Source: Candidatus Endobugula sertula
GTDB lineage: Bacteria > Pseudomonadota > Gammaproteobacteria > Pseudomonadales > Cellvibrionaceae
DNA: 64,000 nt
NCBI GenBank assembly: GCA_001723645.1
Contig: MDLC01000008.1
Span: forward strand, 24,152-88,151
Direction of reading: 5' to 3'
Position 1 is the first letter of the stretch. Each line of letters begins with the position of its first letter. The translations under genes and the position numbers were made by a program. The notes beneath the pieces are model-generated. The model was not told where the DNA came from. It was given only the letters and a program-made list of their open reading frames with translations, and did not search any database. Shown one piece after another: positions 38,854-48,119 of the stretch.

Positions 38854-40218
38854 CTACAGGCCTGTAGGATAAGTCTCATCCATTTCCCCCCGGTGCCAAT
38901 GGGGAGTGGTCGCTAGTGGTTTTACTGCGTGGGTTTCATCGTAGTGCAATATAAAATCAAATTGTTGTGGCAAGCTAGAATAATAATAATGGCTTTGGCG
39001 CTCGGTTTCGGGGCGGTATATCACGCCAATAGCACGTTGCAGCCTAGGCTCCATTAATAAGTCTATAGCTTCATTGTTTTCTTGTAAGTTCAAGATAAAC
39101 TGTTTGTGATTAACATGGTGGAATACCTCTTCGTAACTGTTAGGGAGTGGCTCGCGGACGCGTTTTCGCTCTATGTGTGAGTCCCAATCGGAAGCGGCGG
39201 TGACGGTTCCTCGGCAGGTCGAAAATCCTACTAGTAAAGATCTTTTACCATATTGACTCCGCATCAGTTGGCCGATATTCAATTCACCGCGTCGTGACAT
39301 ATCGGTGGCGGCTGCATTGCCTACGTGGGAGTTGTGTGCCCAGACAATAATTCGAGCATCGTGTTTATGCTGTTTACTCAAATGTTGGGTTAAGTCTTCC
39401 AAGGTTTCAAACATATGTTGGTCACGGATATTCCAAGAATTAGAACGCTTTTTGAACATGGAACGATAATATACTTCAGCGTTTTTGACCAGCTTGGCAT
39501 TTTGTTCGGCGCAAAAATATTCATCTTTAGCGATAAGACCATTCTGTTTCATGTAATCAAATGCATTTTTTTGTAATTCAATGAGTTGAGTAATAATGTC
39601 TTTTTCGCAAGATTTTGACAATCCAAATTCGGTTGCATAACCATAATCCTGTGGGTTAGTTAAAAAATGATCCAGGCAGGAGTAACGTTTGCGCGCTTGT
39701 TTGGCTTCTTTCGGATCTACTCTGTCTAAATAGTCAATCACGGCATGGACAGAGGTACTCATACTATAAAGATCAAGTCCATAAAAACCAACGGTATTAA
39801 TAGTTTCAGGCTTGAATAGACAATGTTTGTAATTGTAGGCAAAAAGCCATTCAATAAAATGCATAACTTCTATATTACGCCACATCCAGGTAGGAAAGCG
39901 TTCAAAATCTTTTAGGGCATTGTTTGCCGAGGAGCTAATGCGTGGATTAGAGACATAGCGATTAACGGTATAGGCATCTGGCCAGTCTGCTTCGACGGCA
40001 ACGGCATCAAAGTTGACTTCTTCAATTAACCTTTGTGTAATTTCAGCGCGGGCGCGGTAAAATTCTTTGGTGCCATGCGAAGCTTCTCCGATTAATACAA
40101 ATTGTTTATCCTTGGCCGCGTCAATAATGGGATCATAATCTAAAAGAGAGCCACCTATTGGTATGGCGTATTTTTCAAGGGCTGAAACTAATTTGCTATT
40201 AATAATGTTGGTATTCAT
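38854..40218 (-). CDS. Erythromycin esterase family protein
   Basis: Metal-independent hydrolase family (EreA/EreB-like, PF05139), 454 aa. The family's N-terminal LIGEASHGTKEFYRARAEIT with the catalytic His and EADWPDAYTVNRYV are clear, as is IVWAHNSHVGNAAATDM. In most genomes such proteins are chromosomal with unknown substrates rather than resistance genes. It overlaps the phosphoribosyltransferase gene by four bases (ATGA) and so is the third gene of a hydrolase-PRTase-esterase operon behind a perfect FNR box. A resistance role is not supported. Confidence 0.85.
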   Translation of the reverse strand: MNTNIINSKLVSALEKYAIPIGGSLLDYDPIIDAAKDKQFVLIGEASHGTKEFYRARAEITQRLIEEVNFDAVAVEADWPDAYTVNRYVSNPRISSSANNALKDFERFPTWMWRNIEVMHFIEWLFAYNYKHCLFKPETINTVGFYGLDLYSMSTSVHAVIDYLDRVDPKEAKQARKRYSCLDHFLTNPQDYGYATEFGLSKSCEKDIITQLIELQKNAFDYMKQNGLIAKDEYFCAEQNAKLVKNAEVYYRSMFKKRSNSWNIRDQHMFETLEDLTQHLSKQHKHDARIIVWAHNSHVGNAAATDMSRRGELNIGQLMRSQYGKRSLLVGFSTCRGTVTAASDWDSHIERKRVREPLPNSYEEVFHHVNHKQFILNLQENNEAIDLLMEPRLQRAIGVIYRPETERQSHYYYSSLPQQFDFILHYDETHAVKPLATTPHWHRGEMDETYPTGL

Positions 40219-40886
40219 GTGTTAACCAGTTCATTCATCGGTTGATGCTTTGCGTGTGCTAACAACTGTTGTACTTCTTCATCACTGGTCTGTGAAAAAT
40301 CAGTATACCATTGGCCAACGCCACCAAATGGATCTGGACGATATAAACAAACGACTTTATCTGCAAGTTCTGCCAGCTCGTAACAAGTAAAAGTGGCACC
40401 GACCGGTACAGCAACAATAATGGAGTTAGCCTTAGCTGCTTGAAGTGTAGCCACAGCAGCTTTCATGGTTGCGCCTGTCGCCAAACCATCATCCACTACG
40501 ATAATGGTTTTTCTTTTTAGATCGGGAATAGGCAAATTTCCACGGTAGAGCCGATTGCGACGATTAAGTTCCTTTTCTTCTTTTATGGTGACTTGTTCAA
40601 GCGCTGCTGGTGAAAGGTAAAGTTGTTGTAAAATATTGTGGTTGATAACCCGAATACCACCCGTTGCAATTGCTCCCATGGCAAGCTCTTCGTGGCCAGG
40701 GACACCGAGTTTGCGTACCAGTAGTACATCAAGCGGCAAAGATAATCTCTTGGCAACTTCGTAGGCAACAGGGACGCCCCCACGCGGCAGTGCCAGTATC
40801 AAACAATCTTGTCGACCTTCGTAGTCATTGAGTGCCTCAGCTAGTTGCTTACCCGCTTCTCGTTTGTTTTCAAATTGTTGGAACAT
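40215..40886 (-). CDS. Phosphoribosyltransferase family protein
   Basis: Type I PRTase fold, 223 aa. PRPP-binding motif IIVVDDGLATGATM is intact near residue 130, with LALPRGGVPVAYEVA and LDVLLVRKLGVPGHEELAMGAIA upstream. The hood region matches the uncharacterised PRTases that are often next to, or fused with, dienelactone-hydrolase-like proteins. ATG 40886 has GGAG upstream. The base substrate is not known for this subgroup. It is coupled to the esterase gene by a 4-base overlap. Confidence 0.85.
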   Translation of the reverse strand: MFQQFENKREAGKQLAEALNDYEGRQDCLILALPRGGVPVAYEVAKRLSLPLDVLLVRKLGVPGHEELAMGAIATGGIRVINHNILQQLYLSPAALEQVTIKEEKELNRRNRLYRGNLPIPDLKRKTIIVVDDGLATGATMKAAVATLQAAKANSIIVAVPVGATFTCYELAELADKVVCLYRPDPFGGVGQWYTDFSQTSDEEVQQLLAHAKHQPMNELVNT

Positions 40887-40901
40887 AGTGAAACTCCAAT
40901 G

Positions 40902-41582
40902 TTAAGTTTCGATAAATTGTTCAAACCATTCTACTGCTAAATGAGCCACCCTTTCCAAGGTGCCGGGTTCTTCAAAAAGGTGCGTTGCTCTGGGAATGAC
41001 ATTCAACTGGGATTGTAAATTTAAATGTGCTAATGCTTGTTGATTTAGCTCAATAACTTGTGGGTCATACTCGCCCACAAGTAATAATGTGGGTGCCTTA
41101 ACTTGAGTTAAAAATTTTCCGGCCAAATCAGGCCTTCCACCTCGTGACACTATTGCCGTAATAGGCTCTGCTTTTTTTGCCGCTGCAATTAATGCAGCGC
41201 CAGCACCCGTACTGGAACCAAAATAACCAATATTGAAATGTTTAGTTGTGTCTTGATCGGTGACCCAATTGACAATGCCGACTAAACGGCTCGCAAGTAG
41301 TGGAATATCAAAACGTAGATGATGTGTTTGCAGATCAACTTCTTCCTCTTGTGCTGATAGTAAATCAATCAACACAGTGCCTAATTGGCGTTTATTTAAT
41401 ACCTCGGCAACATAGCGGTTACGTGAACTATGCCGACTACTGCCGCTCCCGTGAGCGAATATGACTAAGCCTTTTGCCTTTTCAGGAATATGAAGGTGTC
41501 CTTCTAGTCTGATGTTGTTGATTGGAATGGTTATTTCTTCATCAACAATCTTGTTGTTTTGATGTGTTTGCTTTCCTATCAT
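40902..41582 (-). CDS. Alpha/beta hydrolase, dienelactone hydrolase-like
   Basis: Serine hydrolase fold of 226 aa from the chosen start. LVIFAHGSGSSRHSSRNRYVAEVL is the oxyanion-hole region, NIGYFGSSTGAGAALIAAA holds the nucleophile Ser, LLLVGEYDPQV the Asp, and RATHLFEEPG the His. The frame extends back to ATG 41663, but that would place a perfect FNR box over the start codon. A start near 41582 lies downstream of the predicted promoter, although its AAGGA abuts the ATG. First gene of the trio with the PRTase 15 bases on. Confidence 0.78.
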   Translation of the reverse strand: MIGKQTHQNNKIVDEEITIPINNIRLEGHLHIPEKAKGLVIFAHGSGSSRHSSRNRYVAEVLNKRQLGTVLIDLLSAQEEEVDLQTHHLRFDIPLLASRLVGIVNWVTDQDTTKHFNIGYFGSSTGAGAALIAAAKKAEPITAIVSRGGRPDLAGKFLTQVKAPTLLLVGEYDPQVIELNQQALAHLNLQSQLNVIPRATHLFEEPGTLERVAHLAVEWFEQFIET

Positions 41583-41662
41583 TCCTTCGTAACCTTTGCC
41601 AGGTGGTCTATTTTTAAAGGTTTTCAAATAATAGATAAAAACATAATACTCGGGTTTGGTCA

Positions 41663-41676
41663 TTGATCGAGATCAA
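41663..41676 (-). promoter_or_regulatory. Perfect FNR box upstream of the hydrolase trio
   Basis: TTGAT-CGAG-ATCAA, palindromic and exact. For a class II promoter on the minus strand the start falls near 41622-41628, consistent with a TATTAT at 41634-41629 and with a translation start at 41582 rather than 41663. Confidence 0.65.
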
Positions 41677-41797
41677 GTGAATCTGTGAAATTTTAGACCG
41701 CGGGATGGAGTGTTGTGGCAAAGCGGATAACCTTTTTTTTGCAAGAAAATGTGCTACATTGGGTTTGAACTCATTTATTTAAAGGTTACTATTAAGG

Positions 41798-41898
41798 CAC
41801 TTGAAATCAGTACACTGAGAGTAAAGGCTATTACTAAAATACCTATTTTTAGTGGGTTTTACGGTAGTATCAAACTTCAAATGTATTAATTTCAAGTG
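41798..41898 (-). terminator. Nested inverted repeats downstream of the glutamate synthase-like gene
   Basis: CACTTGAAAT (41798-41807) is inversely repeated at 41889-41898, and ACTAAAA/TTTTAGT (41833-41839, 41847-41853) forms an inner hairpin. The set lies just after the 3' end of the minus-strand gene at 41913 and may end its transcript; it lacks a clean T-run. Confidence 0.35.
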
Positions 41899-41912
41899 TC
41901 TTCGTAGTATCT

Positions 41913-43436
41913 CTAAGTGCTTGTTTCTTGATACTGACTTTGAACTTGAGGTGAAGGATAGATGTCTTCAAGTAATTTCGACTGCCCACTGTGTTGAATA
42001 ATTCTTACATGATGTCGATTTAATTCTCTGGGTTCTTTTACTCCACATGAGTGCGCAATTAAACCAACACCATATGAAATTTTGTTGGCAAAGTTAGCCA
42101 CTCTATTCGCTTTTTCTTTAGTGACCAATCCGCGTTGTAACATCTTGTTATGAGTAGTGATGCCAGTAGGGCAAGTATTTTTATTACACTGTAAAGCCTG
42201 AATGCAACCTAATGCAAACATAAAACCGCGTGCTGAAGTAATAAAATCGGCTCCTGCTGCTAAAGCCCACGCTACTTTCCCAGGAATAATTAATTTACCA
42301 GAAGCGATGAGTTTAATGCGATCCCGTAAGCCATAATTTACTAAAATATCATTAACGATGGGTAGACTTTCTTGTATATCCAAACCTACATAATCCATCA
42401 GTGGTTGGGGAGCAGCTCCGGTTCCACCATCAGAGCTATCGAGGGTAATAAAGTCAGGAGCACTCTGCAGACCTCGTTGATGAATGTTTTCACATAACTC
42501 ATTAAAAAAAGTGAGATGTCCAACAGCGATTTTAAATCCTGTTGGTTTGCCTGTTACATGGCGTACTCGTTCAATCATATTAAGTAAGTCATCAATAGAT
42601 CGAATATCTCTATGTCCATTTGGGCTGATAGAGTCTTCCCCGGCATTGATACCACGAATATGAGCAATCCTTTCTGTGACTTTGGTTCCGGGTAAAATGC
42701 CTCCTTTTCCGGGTTTCGCGCCCTGACTTATTTTTATTTCAAACATTTTTACCTGTTCATGATTGGCGATTTCTTTCAGTTTTTTATCGGACAACTCACC
42801 CTCAGGTGTTCGTACGCCATACTTTGCGGTACCAATCTGATACACAATATCGCAGCCACCTTGTAGGTGGTCAGGTGATAACCCACCTTCCCCTGTATTC
42901 ATCCATATTCCTGCTTTCTTAGCACCTTTTGATAGAGCAATGACTGCGGGAGTTGAAATAGCTCCATAGCTCATTCCAGAAATATTGATGATCGAATTGG
43001 TTGTATAAGGTATTTTAGCGGTATGCTCACCAATGGTCATTGCTGATGTTGGAATAGCATCTTCGTCCAGTGTGGGGAAAGGGCAGTTAATAAATATAGG
43101 GTCTCCTTGATGGCTGAGTGGTCGTGTCGAACCAAAGGCAATGGTTGTGTCTACTTTTTTAGCTGCACGGTAAACCCAGGAGCGCTCAGCTCGGTTAAAA
43201 GGTAATTCTTCACGATCCATCGCAAAGAAGTATTGACGAAAGAAGCTACCTAAATGTTCGAAGAAATAGCGAAATCGGCCTACAACAGGATAATTGCGGC
43301 GAATTGTCTGTTTGGTTTGGGTCACATCAATCACATAGAGAACAGCCACATAAGTTAAACCCAATCCGAAGAAAAAAATTAGAGTTAATGCACTCCATTG
43401 AATAACGGTTGTGGCAATACTATGTAATGTATCCAT
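41913..43436 (-). CDS. FMN-binding glutamate synthase family protein, membrane-anchored
   Basis: About 507 aa: an N-terminal membrane helix (about residues 10-35, SALTLIFFFGLGLTYVAVLYVI) followed by the FMN/3Fe-4S TIM barrel of the glutamate synthase large subunit. Visible are ISGMSYGAISTPAVIALSKGAKKAG, SQGAKPGKGGILPG, DFITLDSSDGGTGAAPQPLMD and CIQALQCNKNTCPTGITTHN with Cys ligands. It lacks the amidotransferase domain, so it is not a standalone GltB. ATG 43436 with GGGAG just upstream is preferred to ATG 43448. The in vivo reaction of these stand-alone membrane forms is unclear. Confidence 0.82.
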   Translation of the reverse strand: MDTLHSIATTVIQWSALTLIFFFGLGLTYVAVLYVIDVTQTKQTIRRNYPVVGRFRYFFEHLGSFFRQYFFAMDREELPFNRAERSWVYRAAKKVDTTIAFGSTRPLSHQGDPIFINCPFPTLDEDAIPTSAMTIGEHTAKIPYTTNSIINISGMSYGAISTPAVIALSKGAKKAGIWMNTGEGGLSPDHLQGGCDIVYQIGTAKYGVRTPEGELSDKKLKEIANHEQVKMFEIKISQGAKPGKGGILPGTKVTERIAHIRGINAGEDSISPNGHRDIRSIDDLLNMIERVRHVTGKPTGFKIAVGHLTFFNELCENIHQRGLQSAPDFITLDSSDGGTGAAPQPLMDYVGLDIQESLPIVNDILVNYGLRDRIKLIASGKLIIPGKVAWALAAGADFITSARGFMFALGCIQALQCNKNTCPTGITTHNKMLQRGLVTKEKANRVANFANKISYGVGLIAHSCGVKEPRELNRHHVRIIQHSGQSKLLEDIYPSPQVQSQYQETST

Positions 43437-43604
43437 AAAACTCCCCATTTTAATTATGATATTTGTTCAATAGGAATAATAACCCTGTGATAGGGTTCTC
43501 AGAGGTCTTTACGCTTTTTTCCTCTAATATTAACATGGAAACGACTCGCTCAGGTTACATTAACTATTTTCTGTAATCATAGAGTAGTGATAGTATGAGA
43601 GCAT

Positions 43605-44669
43605 ATGATAATGAGTTTACTTTTCAACATGTCTGAGTCTCCATCTGTACATATCCCATATCCCTGGCAGCAGGACAGTTGGCAAAAATTGCAACTGCAG
43701 GTTGTCAAAAATAAAATTCCTCATGCATTGTTATTGGCTGGTCAGAAGGGAATTGGTAAATGGCACTTTGCTGAGGCATTGGCAGATTATTTGTTGTGCT
43801 TGTCACCCAAGGCTGAACTAGCCTGCGGACAGTGCCGAGGCTGCCAGCTATTATTGGCCAATAGCCACCCTGACAAACAGATTTTTATACCTGAAGGGGT
43901 TGGTAAGTTGCTTAAAATTGAACAGGTTAGACAACTTTCAACCTTTGTTGGTAAAACGGCACAGCAGGGAGGAAGAAAAATAGTCATTTTAGGGCCGGTA
44001 GAGCAATTAAATATCAATGCTGCCAATGCTTTGCTGAAGAACCTGGAAGAGCCCGCAGGTGATACGGTGCTTATATTAGTTTCTCATGTTGCTAGTGCTG
44101 TTATGGCTACCATTCGCAGCCGTTGCCAAATGGTTCCCTTATTGACTCCGGATAAAACGATTGCTACAACATGGCTTAAGGAACTGCAGATAGATAATGC
44201 TGCTGCTTTGCTTCATTTATCAGGAGGAGCTCCGTTGATTGCTAAGGCAATGCTGGAAGGTGATGATTTGGAACATTTACAGACTTTTATTACCACTTTA
44301 TTAAGTCTATCTCAGAGGCCACCAGCAGCTTCTCATATTGCGGTAGCGAAAGATTGGTTAGGCATTGGCTTGAGCCAGATTATTGCGTGGTGGTTACAGA
44401 TTATTCATGGGATGCTAGTGTATTCATTCAATGATTCCAATGGCAGTTTAAAAAATAAAGATAATATTAATACAACCACTAACAGTATTACATCAGAAAT
44501 GGACCGTTTATTGGCTTCCGGCTATCGATTTAATCGACAGTGGTTATTGAAATTCAGTGACAAATTGATATTGTTGAGACAACAGCAATTACAGGGTGCA
44601 AACCCTAACATGCCATTGCTTATTGATGAGTTGCTGCTAGATTGGCAAGTCATTGTTGGGCGTTCCTGA
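43605..44669 (+). CDS. holB: DNA polymerase III subunit delta prime
   Basis: Clamp-loader subunit that holds the loader together with gamma/tau and delta. 354 aa. AAA+ features: ALLLAGQKGIGKWHFAEALADYL, a zinc-binding CGQCRGCQLLLANSHPD, the NINAANALLKNLEEP helix and the SRC arginine region (ATIRSRCQMVPL). The start could be 43605, 43611 or 43629. Gene order holB-pilZ-tatD matches Pseudomonas and relatives, though tmk, usually upstream, is absent here. Confidence 0.9.
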   Translation: MIMSLLFNMSESPSVHIPYPWQQDSWQKLQLQVVKNKIPHALLLAGQKGIGKWHFAEALADYLLCLSPKAELACGQCRGCQLLLANSHPDKQIFIPEGVGKLLKIEQVRQLSTFVGKTAQQGGRKIVILGPVEQLNINAANALLKNLEEPAGDTVLILVSHVASAVMATIRSRCQMVPLLTPDKTIATTWLKELQIDNAAALLHLSGGAPLIAKAMLEGDDLEHLQTFITTLLSLSQRPPAASHIAVAKDWLGIGLSQIIAWWLQIIHGMLVYSFNDSNGSLKNKDNINTTTNSITSEMDRLLASGYRFNRQWLLKFSDKLILLRQQQLQGANPNMPLLIDELLLDWQVIVGRS

Positions 44670-44735
44670 AACGCTGCGTAAAAATTAAGATTGATATATT
44701 TAAGTGGTTGCTAAGAATAAAAAAGAGTGTCGACT

Positions 44736-45092
44736 ATGAATAGTTTTTCCATGGGTAGAGCTGGGCAGGGCATCTTATCTTTAAGTATTAAGGATAAGTC
44801 AGTGCTTTATGCGTCTTATATGCCTTATATTAAAAATGGAGGTCTATTTATTCCTACGTCTAAGTGTTATCAATTAGGCGATGAGGTTTTTGTTTTATTA
44901 TCGTTAATGGATGAGCCTGAGAAAATGCCAATTTCTGGCAAGGTGGTATGGATTACACCTAAAGGGGCACAGGGAAGTCGAACGGCGGGTATCGGTGTGC
45001 AATTTTCCGAGCAGGAAAGTATTATTGTTGGTAAAATTGAAACCTATTTAGCGGGTACACTGAACTCAGAACGTCCCACTCACACCTTATAG
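44736..45092 (+). CDS. pilZ: PilZ domain protein
   Basis: Type IV pilus-associated PilZ homologue of 118 aa, the short form lying between holB and tatD. The beta-barrel strands are seen in GILSLSIKDKSVLYASYMPYIKNGGLFIPT and GKVVWITPKGAQGSRTAGIGVQF. It lacks the RxxxR c-di-GMP motif, as in Pseudomonas PilZ, which acts in pilus assembly rather than c-di-GMP sensing. ATG 44736 is spaced correctly from AGAG at 44724-44727; GTG 44727 is an alternative. Confidence 0.85.
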   Translation: MNSFSMGRAGQGILSLSIKDKSVLYASYMPYIKNGGLFIPTSKCYQLGDEVFVLLSLMDEPEKMPISGKVVWITPKGAQGSRTAGIGVQFSEQESIIVGKIETYLAGTLNSERPTHTL

Positions 45093-45108
45093 CTATTAAG
45101 AGAACACC

Positions 45109-45885
45109 ATGTTTGTCGACTCCCATTGTCATCTTGATCGATTACAACTTGAAGCCTATGATAATCAGCTGGCAGCTGCCATTGATGCTGCTACAGCCCG
45201 CGGAATTCAACAATTCCTCTGTGTGGGTATCAGTGTCAATAATCGTCAAGCGGTAGTAGACATTGCGGAAAAGTATCCTTCAGTAGTGTCTTCCGTTGGT
45301 GTTCACCCATTGGATGTCAAGGAAGGTCTAGCGACAGGAGAAGAGCTGATTCAATGGTCGCAACATCCCAAAGTTGTTGCTTTAGGGGAAACTGGGCTGG
45401 ATTACTATTACAGTGAAGAAGAAAAAGTACTGCAGCAGGAGAGTTTTGTGATTCACCTTGAGGCTGCAGCACGGGTACAGTTACCGGTTATCGTACATAC
45501 CCGTGATGCCCGTGACGATACTCTGGCATTAATTAAAAAGTATGGTTCAGAGAGCTCGGCAGGGGTGCTTCATTGTTTTACTGAAAACTGGGATATGGCC
45601 AGACGGGCGATGGATATGAACTATTTTATCTCCGTGTCTGGTATTGTGACTTTTAAAAACGCCAATGCATTACGTGAAGTCGTTAAACAAATTCCTATGG
45701 ATCGTTTACTGATTGAGACTGACTCGCCTTATCTTGCTCCAGTGCCTTACAGAGGAAAGCCCAATGAACCTAAATATATCAAAGAAGTCGCAGAATATAT
45801 TGCTGCGTTGAGGGGCATTTCATTGGTAGAATTGGCTGACATTACCAGCGCTAATTTTTATCGTTTATTTAATAAAGCTGCGTAA
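45109..45885 (+). CDS. TatD family metal-dependent hydrolase (YcfH-like)
   Basis: Metal-dependent phosphoesterase of the amidohydrolase fold, 258 aa. N-terminal FVDSHCHLDRL gives the HxH pair, ALGETGLDYYYS the bridging Glu, VIVHTRDARDDTLAL and VLHCFTENW the His ligands, and LLIETDSPYLAP the Asp. Family members are reported DNases or D-aminoacyl-tRNA hydrolases. It begins 17 bases after pilZ and ends the holB cluster. Confidence 0.88.
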   Translation: MFVDSHCHLDRLQLEAYDNQLAAAIDAATARGIQQFLCVGISVNNRQAVVDIAEKYPSVVSSVGVHPLDVKEGLATGEELIQWSQHPKVVALGETGLDYYYSEEEKVLQQESFVIHLEAAARVQLPVIVHTRDARDDTLALIKKYGSESSAGVLHCFTENWDMARRAMDMNYFISVSGIVTFKNANALREVVKQIPMDRLLIETDSPYLAPVPYRGKPNEPKYIKEVAEYIAALRGISLVELADITSANFYRLFNKAA

Positions 45886-45945
45886 TCAGGCACTTGGTCG
45901 TTATATTCATTGAATATCCACACTTTATTTTAAAGAGGAGTAGTC

Positions 45946-46560
45946 GTGCAAACACAGTTACAGATAATGCTTGATTTACAGGAGTCTATGAACTTGCGGG
46001 TACACGACAACTGGCGTGCTCAGCACTATGAATGGTATCGGGCGATATGGGTTGAGAGTGCTGAATTGATGGATCATTATGGCTGGAAATGGTGGAAAAA
46101 ACAAATACCAGATGATGAGCAGATAAAACTGGAATTAGTGGATATCTGGCATTTTGGCTTAAGTATGTTGTTGATGAATCATCACAGTGTTGATGCCATT
46201 GCTGATGAACTATCCTCATGCTTAAAGAATGAACATGTTGATTTTCGTGTGGCGCTGGAGGAATTTGCTAGCAATACGTTGAGTACAAAAAACTTTGCTA
46301 TCAAAAAATTTGCCACATTACTGAATGCGATCAATATGTCATTTGAAGAGTTATATATTGCTTATATTGGCAAAAATGTCCTCAATTTTTTTCGTCAGGA
46401 TCACGGTTATAAGGATGGTAGTTATCAAAAGCTATGGGGCGGAATGGAAGACAATGAGCATCTGGTGCAAATTGTGAATAGTTTAGATACCTCAAATCCC
46501 AATTTTAAAGATAATGTATATACATGCTTGTCGCAACGTTACTCCGAGCTATGCCCTTAA
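45946..46560 (+). CDS. Dimeric dUTP diphosphatase
   Basis: All-alpha dUTPase/MazG-superfamily enzyme of 204 aa that hydrolyses dUTP to dUMP, keeping uracil out of DNA and feeding dTMP synthesis. Metal-binding acidic motifs: WVESAELMDHYGWKWWKK and KLELVDIWHFGLSML (ExxE...ExxD pattern). The C-terminal NFFRQDHGYKDGSYQKLWGGMEDN is typical. GTG 45946 follows GAGGAG. This dimeric type replaces the trimeric Dut in several gammaproteobacteria and their phages. Confidence 0.85.
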   Translation: MQTQLQIMLDLQESMNLRVHDNWRAQHYEWYRAIWVESAELMDHYGWKWWKKQIPDDEQIKLELVDIWHFGLSMLLMNHHSVDAIADELSSCLKNEHVDFRVALEEFASNTLSTKNFAIKKFATLLNAINMSFEELYIAYIGKNVLNFFRQDHGYKDGSYQKLWGGMEDNEHLVQIVNSLDTSNPNFKDNVYTCLSQRYSELCP

Positions 46561-46838
46561 TGGGTATCATGTGTCAAATATAGATGAAGTTTCGTGGGAA
46601 ATCTTTATAATACTTGTGTTTGTTGTGTTGACAAATATAAAAACCTTCATTAATAGAGCCGTTATGAATACTCACATTAGTGAAAAGTGTACTTGGTTAG
46701 GCTGTGTGTTCTGTGGACAAGTGGCAGGGCGCTTTTCTTGTCCTTGATCTTGATGGGAATATTCTCATAACATAAGCAGTGCCTTGGTGAGCAAAGCTCT
46801 GTTGTGAAATACAAATCTTTACTATTTGGAGAAATATT

Positions 46839-47819
46839 GTGAAAGCACCTGTTAGAGTCGCCGTAACTGGCGCAGCTGGTCAAATTAGTTATTCCCTACT
46901 ATTTCGTATCGCATCTGGAGATATGCTAGGTAAGGACCAACCGGTTATCCTGCAAATGTTGGAAATCACTCCTGCGTTGAACGCACTGAAGGGAGTTGCC
47001 ATGGAGTTAGATGACAGTGCCTTCCCCCTATTGGTGGATATGGTCATCACTGATGATGTAGCGGTTGTGTTTAAAGATGCAGACTATGCATTACTGGTTG
47101 GTGCACGTCCTCGTGGGCCAGGTATGGAGCGTAAAGACTTGTTGGAAGCAAACGCAGCCATTTTCTCTGTGCAAGGTAAGGCAATTAATGAGGTTGCTTC
47201 ACGCAACATTAAAGTACTGGTTGTTGGTAATCCAGCAAATACTAATGCAGTGATTACTCAACGTAATGCACCAGATATTGATCCCCGTAACTTTACTGCA
47301 ATGACTCGTCTGGATCACAACCGTGCTTTGACTCAATTAGGTCAAAAGGTCGGCCATTCAATTAATGATATAACCCAGTTGATGATTTGGGGTAACCATT
47401 CTTCAACGCAGTACCCTGATATTCATCATGCAGTGGTGAATGGTCAATCCGCTATGAGTATGATTGAACAGGATTGGTATGAAAATGAATTCATTCCAGC
47501 CGTACAGCAGCGTGGTGCAGCCATTATTGATGCGCGTGGTGCTTCCAGTGCTGCCTCAGCCGCTAATGCCGCTATTTTCCATATGCGTGACTGGGCGTTG
47601 GGTACCCATGAAGGTGATTGGACCAGTATGGGGGTTTATAGCGATGGCAGCTATGGTATTCAGGAAGGTTTGATCTATTCATTCCCATGTATTTGTAAAG
47701 CTGGTGACTGGGAAATTGTTCAAAGTATTGAAATTAACGATTTCTCTCGTGAGAAAATGCAAGTTACAGAAAATGAATTAGCTGCGGAGCGTGACGCTGT
47801 TGCCCATTTGTTACCATAA
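46839..47819 (+). CDS. mdh: Malate dehydrogenase
   Basis: NAD-dependent interconversion of malate and oxaloacetate in the TCA cycle. 326 aa, the LDH-like cytosolic MDH type (as in Pseudomonas/Burkholderia rather than E. coli). Motifs: [16 protein letters not shown] cofactor loop, [15 protein letters not shown] mobile loop with substrate Arg, [21 protein letters not shown] and [13 protein letters not shown] with catalytic His. Start is GTG 46839 with GGAG upstream. Monocistronic as far as can be seen. Confidence 0.93.
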   Translation: MKAPVRVAVTGAAGQISYSLLFRIASGDMLGKDQPVILQMLEITPALNALKGVAMELDDSAFPLLVDMVITDDVAVVFKDADYALLVGARPRGPGMERKDLLEANAAIFSVQGKAINEVASRNIKVLVVGNPANTNAVITQRNAPDIDPRNFTAMTRLDHNRALTQLGQKVGHSINDITQLMIWGNHSSTQYPDIHHAVVNGQSAMSMIEQDWYENEFIPAVQQRGAAIIDARGASSAASAANAAIFHMRDWALGTHEGDWTSMGVYSDGSYGIQEGLIYSFPCICKAGDWEIVQSIEINDFSREKMQVTENELAAERDAVAHLLP

Positions 47820-48119
47820 ACTATTCACCTGATGATGAAGTAGATTTGATCGTCTTTCAATAACATTCAACGCTTGTTCGCTTGTATGGACGTGTTTGGT
47901 TGTATTAAAGTCATACAGGTCTGTAGACGGTCGTCACTAACCTACAGGGCTATGGCTCTAGGGGTATTTACCCGAATAATTTATCTTGCTCAACTGCATG
48001 GGTGGTGAGTATATTCAAAATGTAGGAGCAGTTTTTAAGTGGCAGCGACGAAAATTTCTCCATTTTTTTATAATTATCTAACTCTACCAGTAACCCACTG
48101 AACATCAGGAGATAATGAC
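47820..48119. other. Intergenic, no gene recognised
   Basis: Three hundred bases between mdh and the peroxiredoxin gene. No convincing frame with a ribosome binding site, and no clear terminator or known regulatory site. It presumably carries the promoter of the next gene, whose AGGAGA sits 8-10 bases before its ATG. Confidence 0.35.

Noticed and set aside
38854..40218. Erythromycin esterase as an antibiotic-resistance gene
   Set aside because: It sits in a conserved chromosomal trio behind an FNR box with no mobile or resistance context; the family is mostly of unknown substrate.
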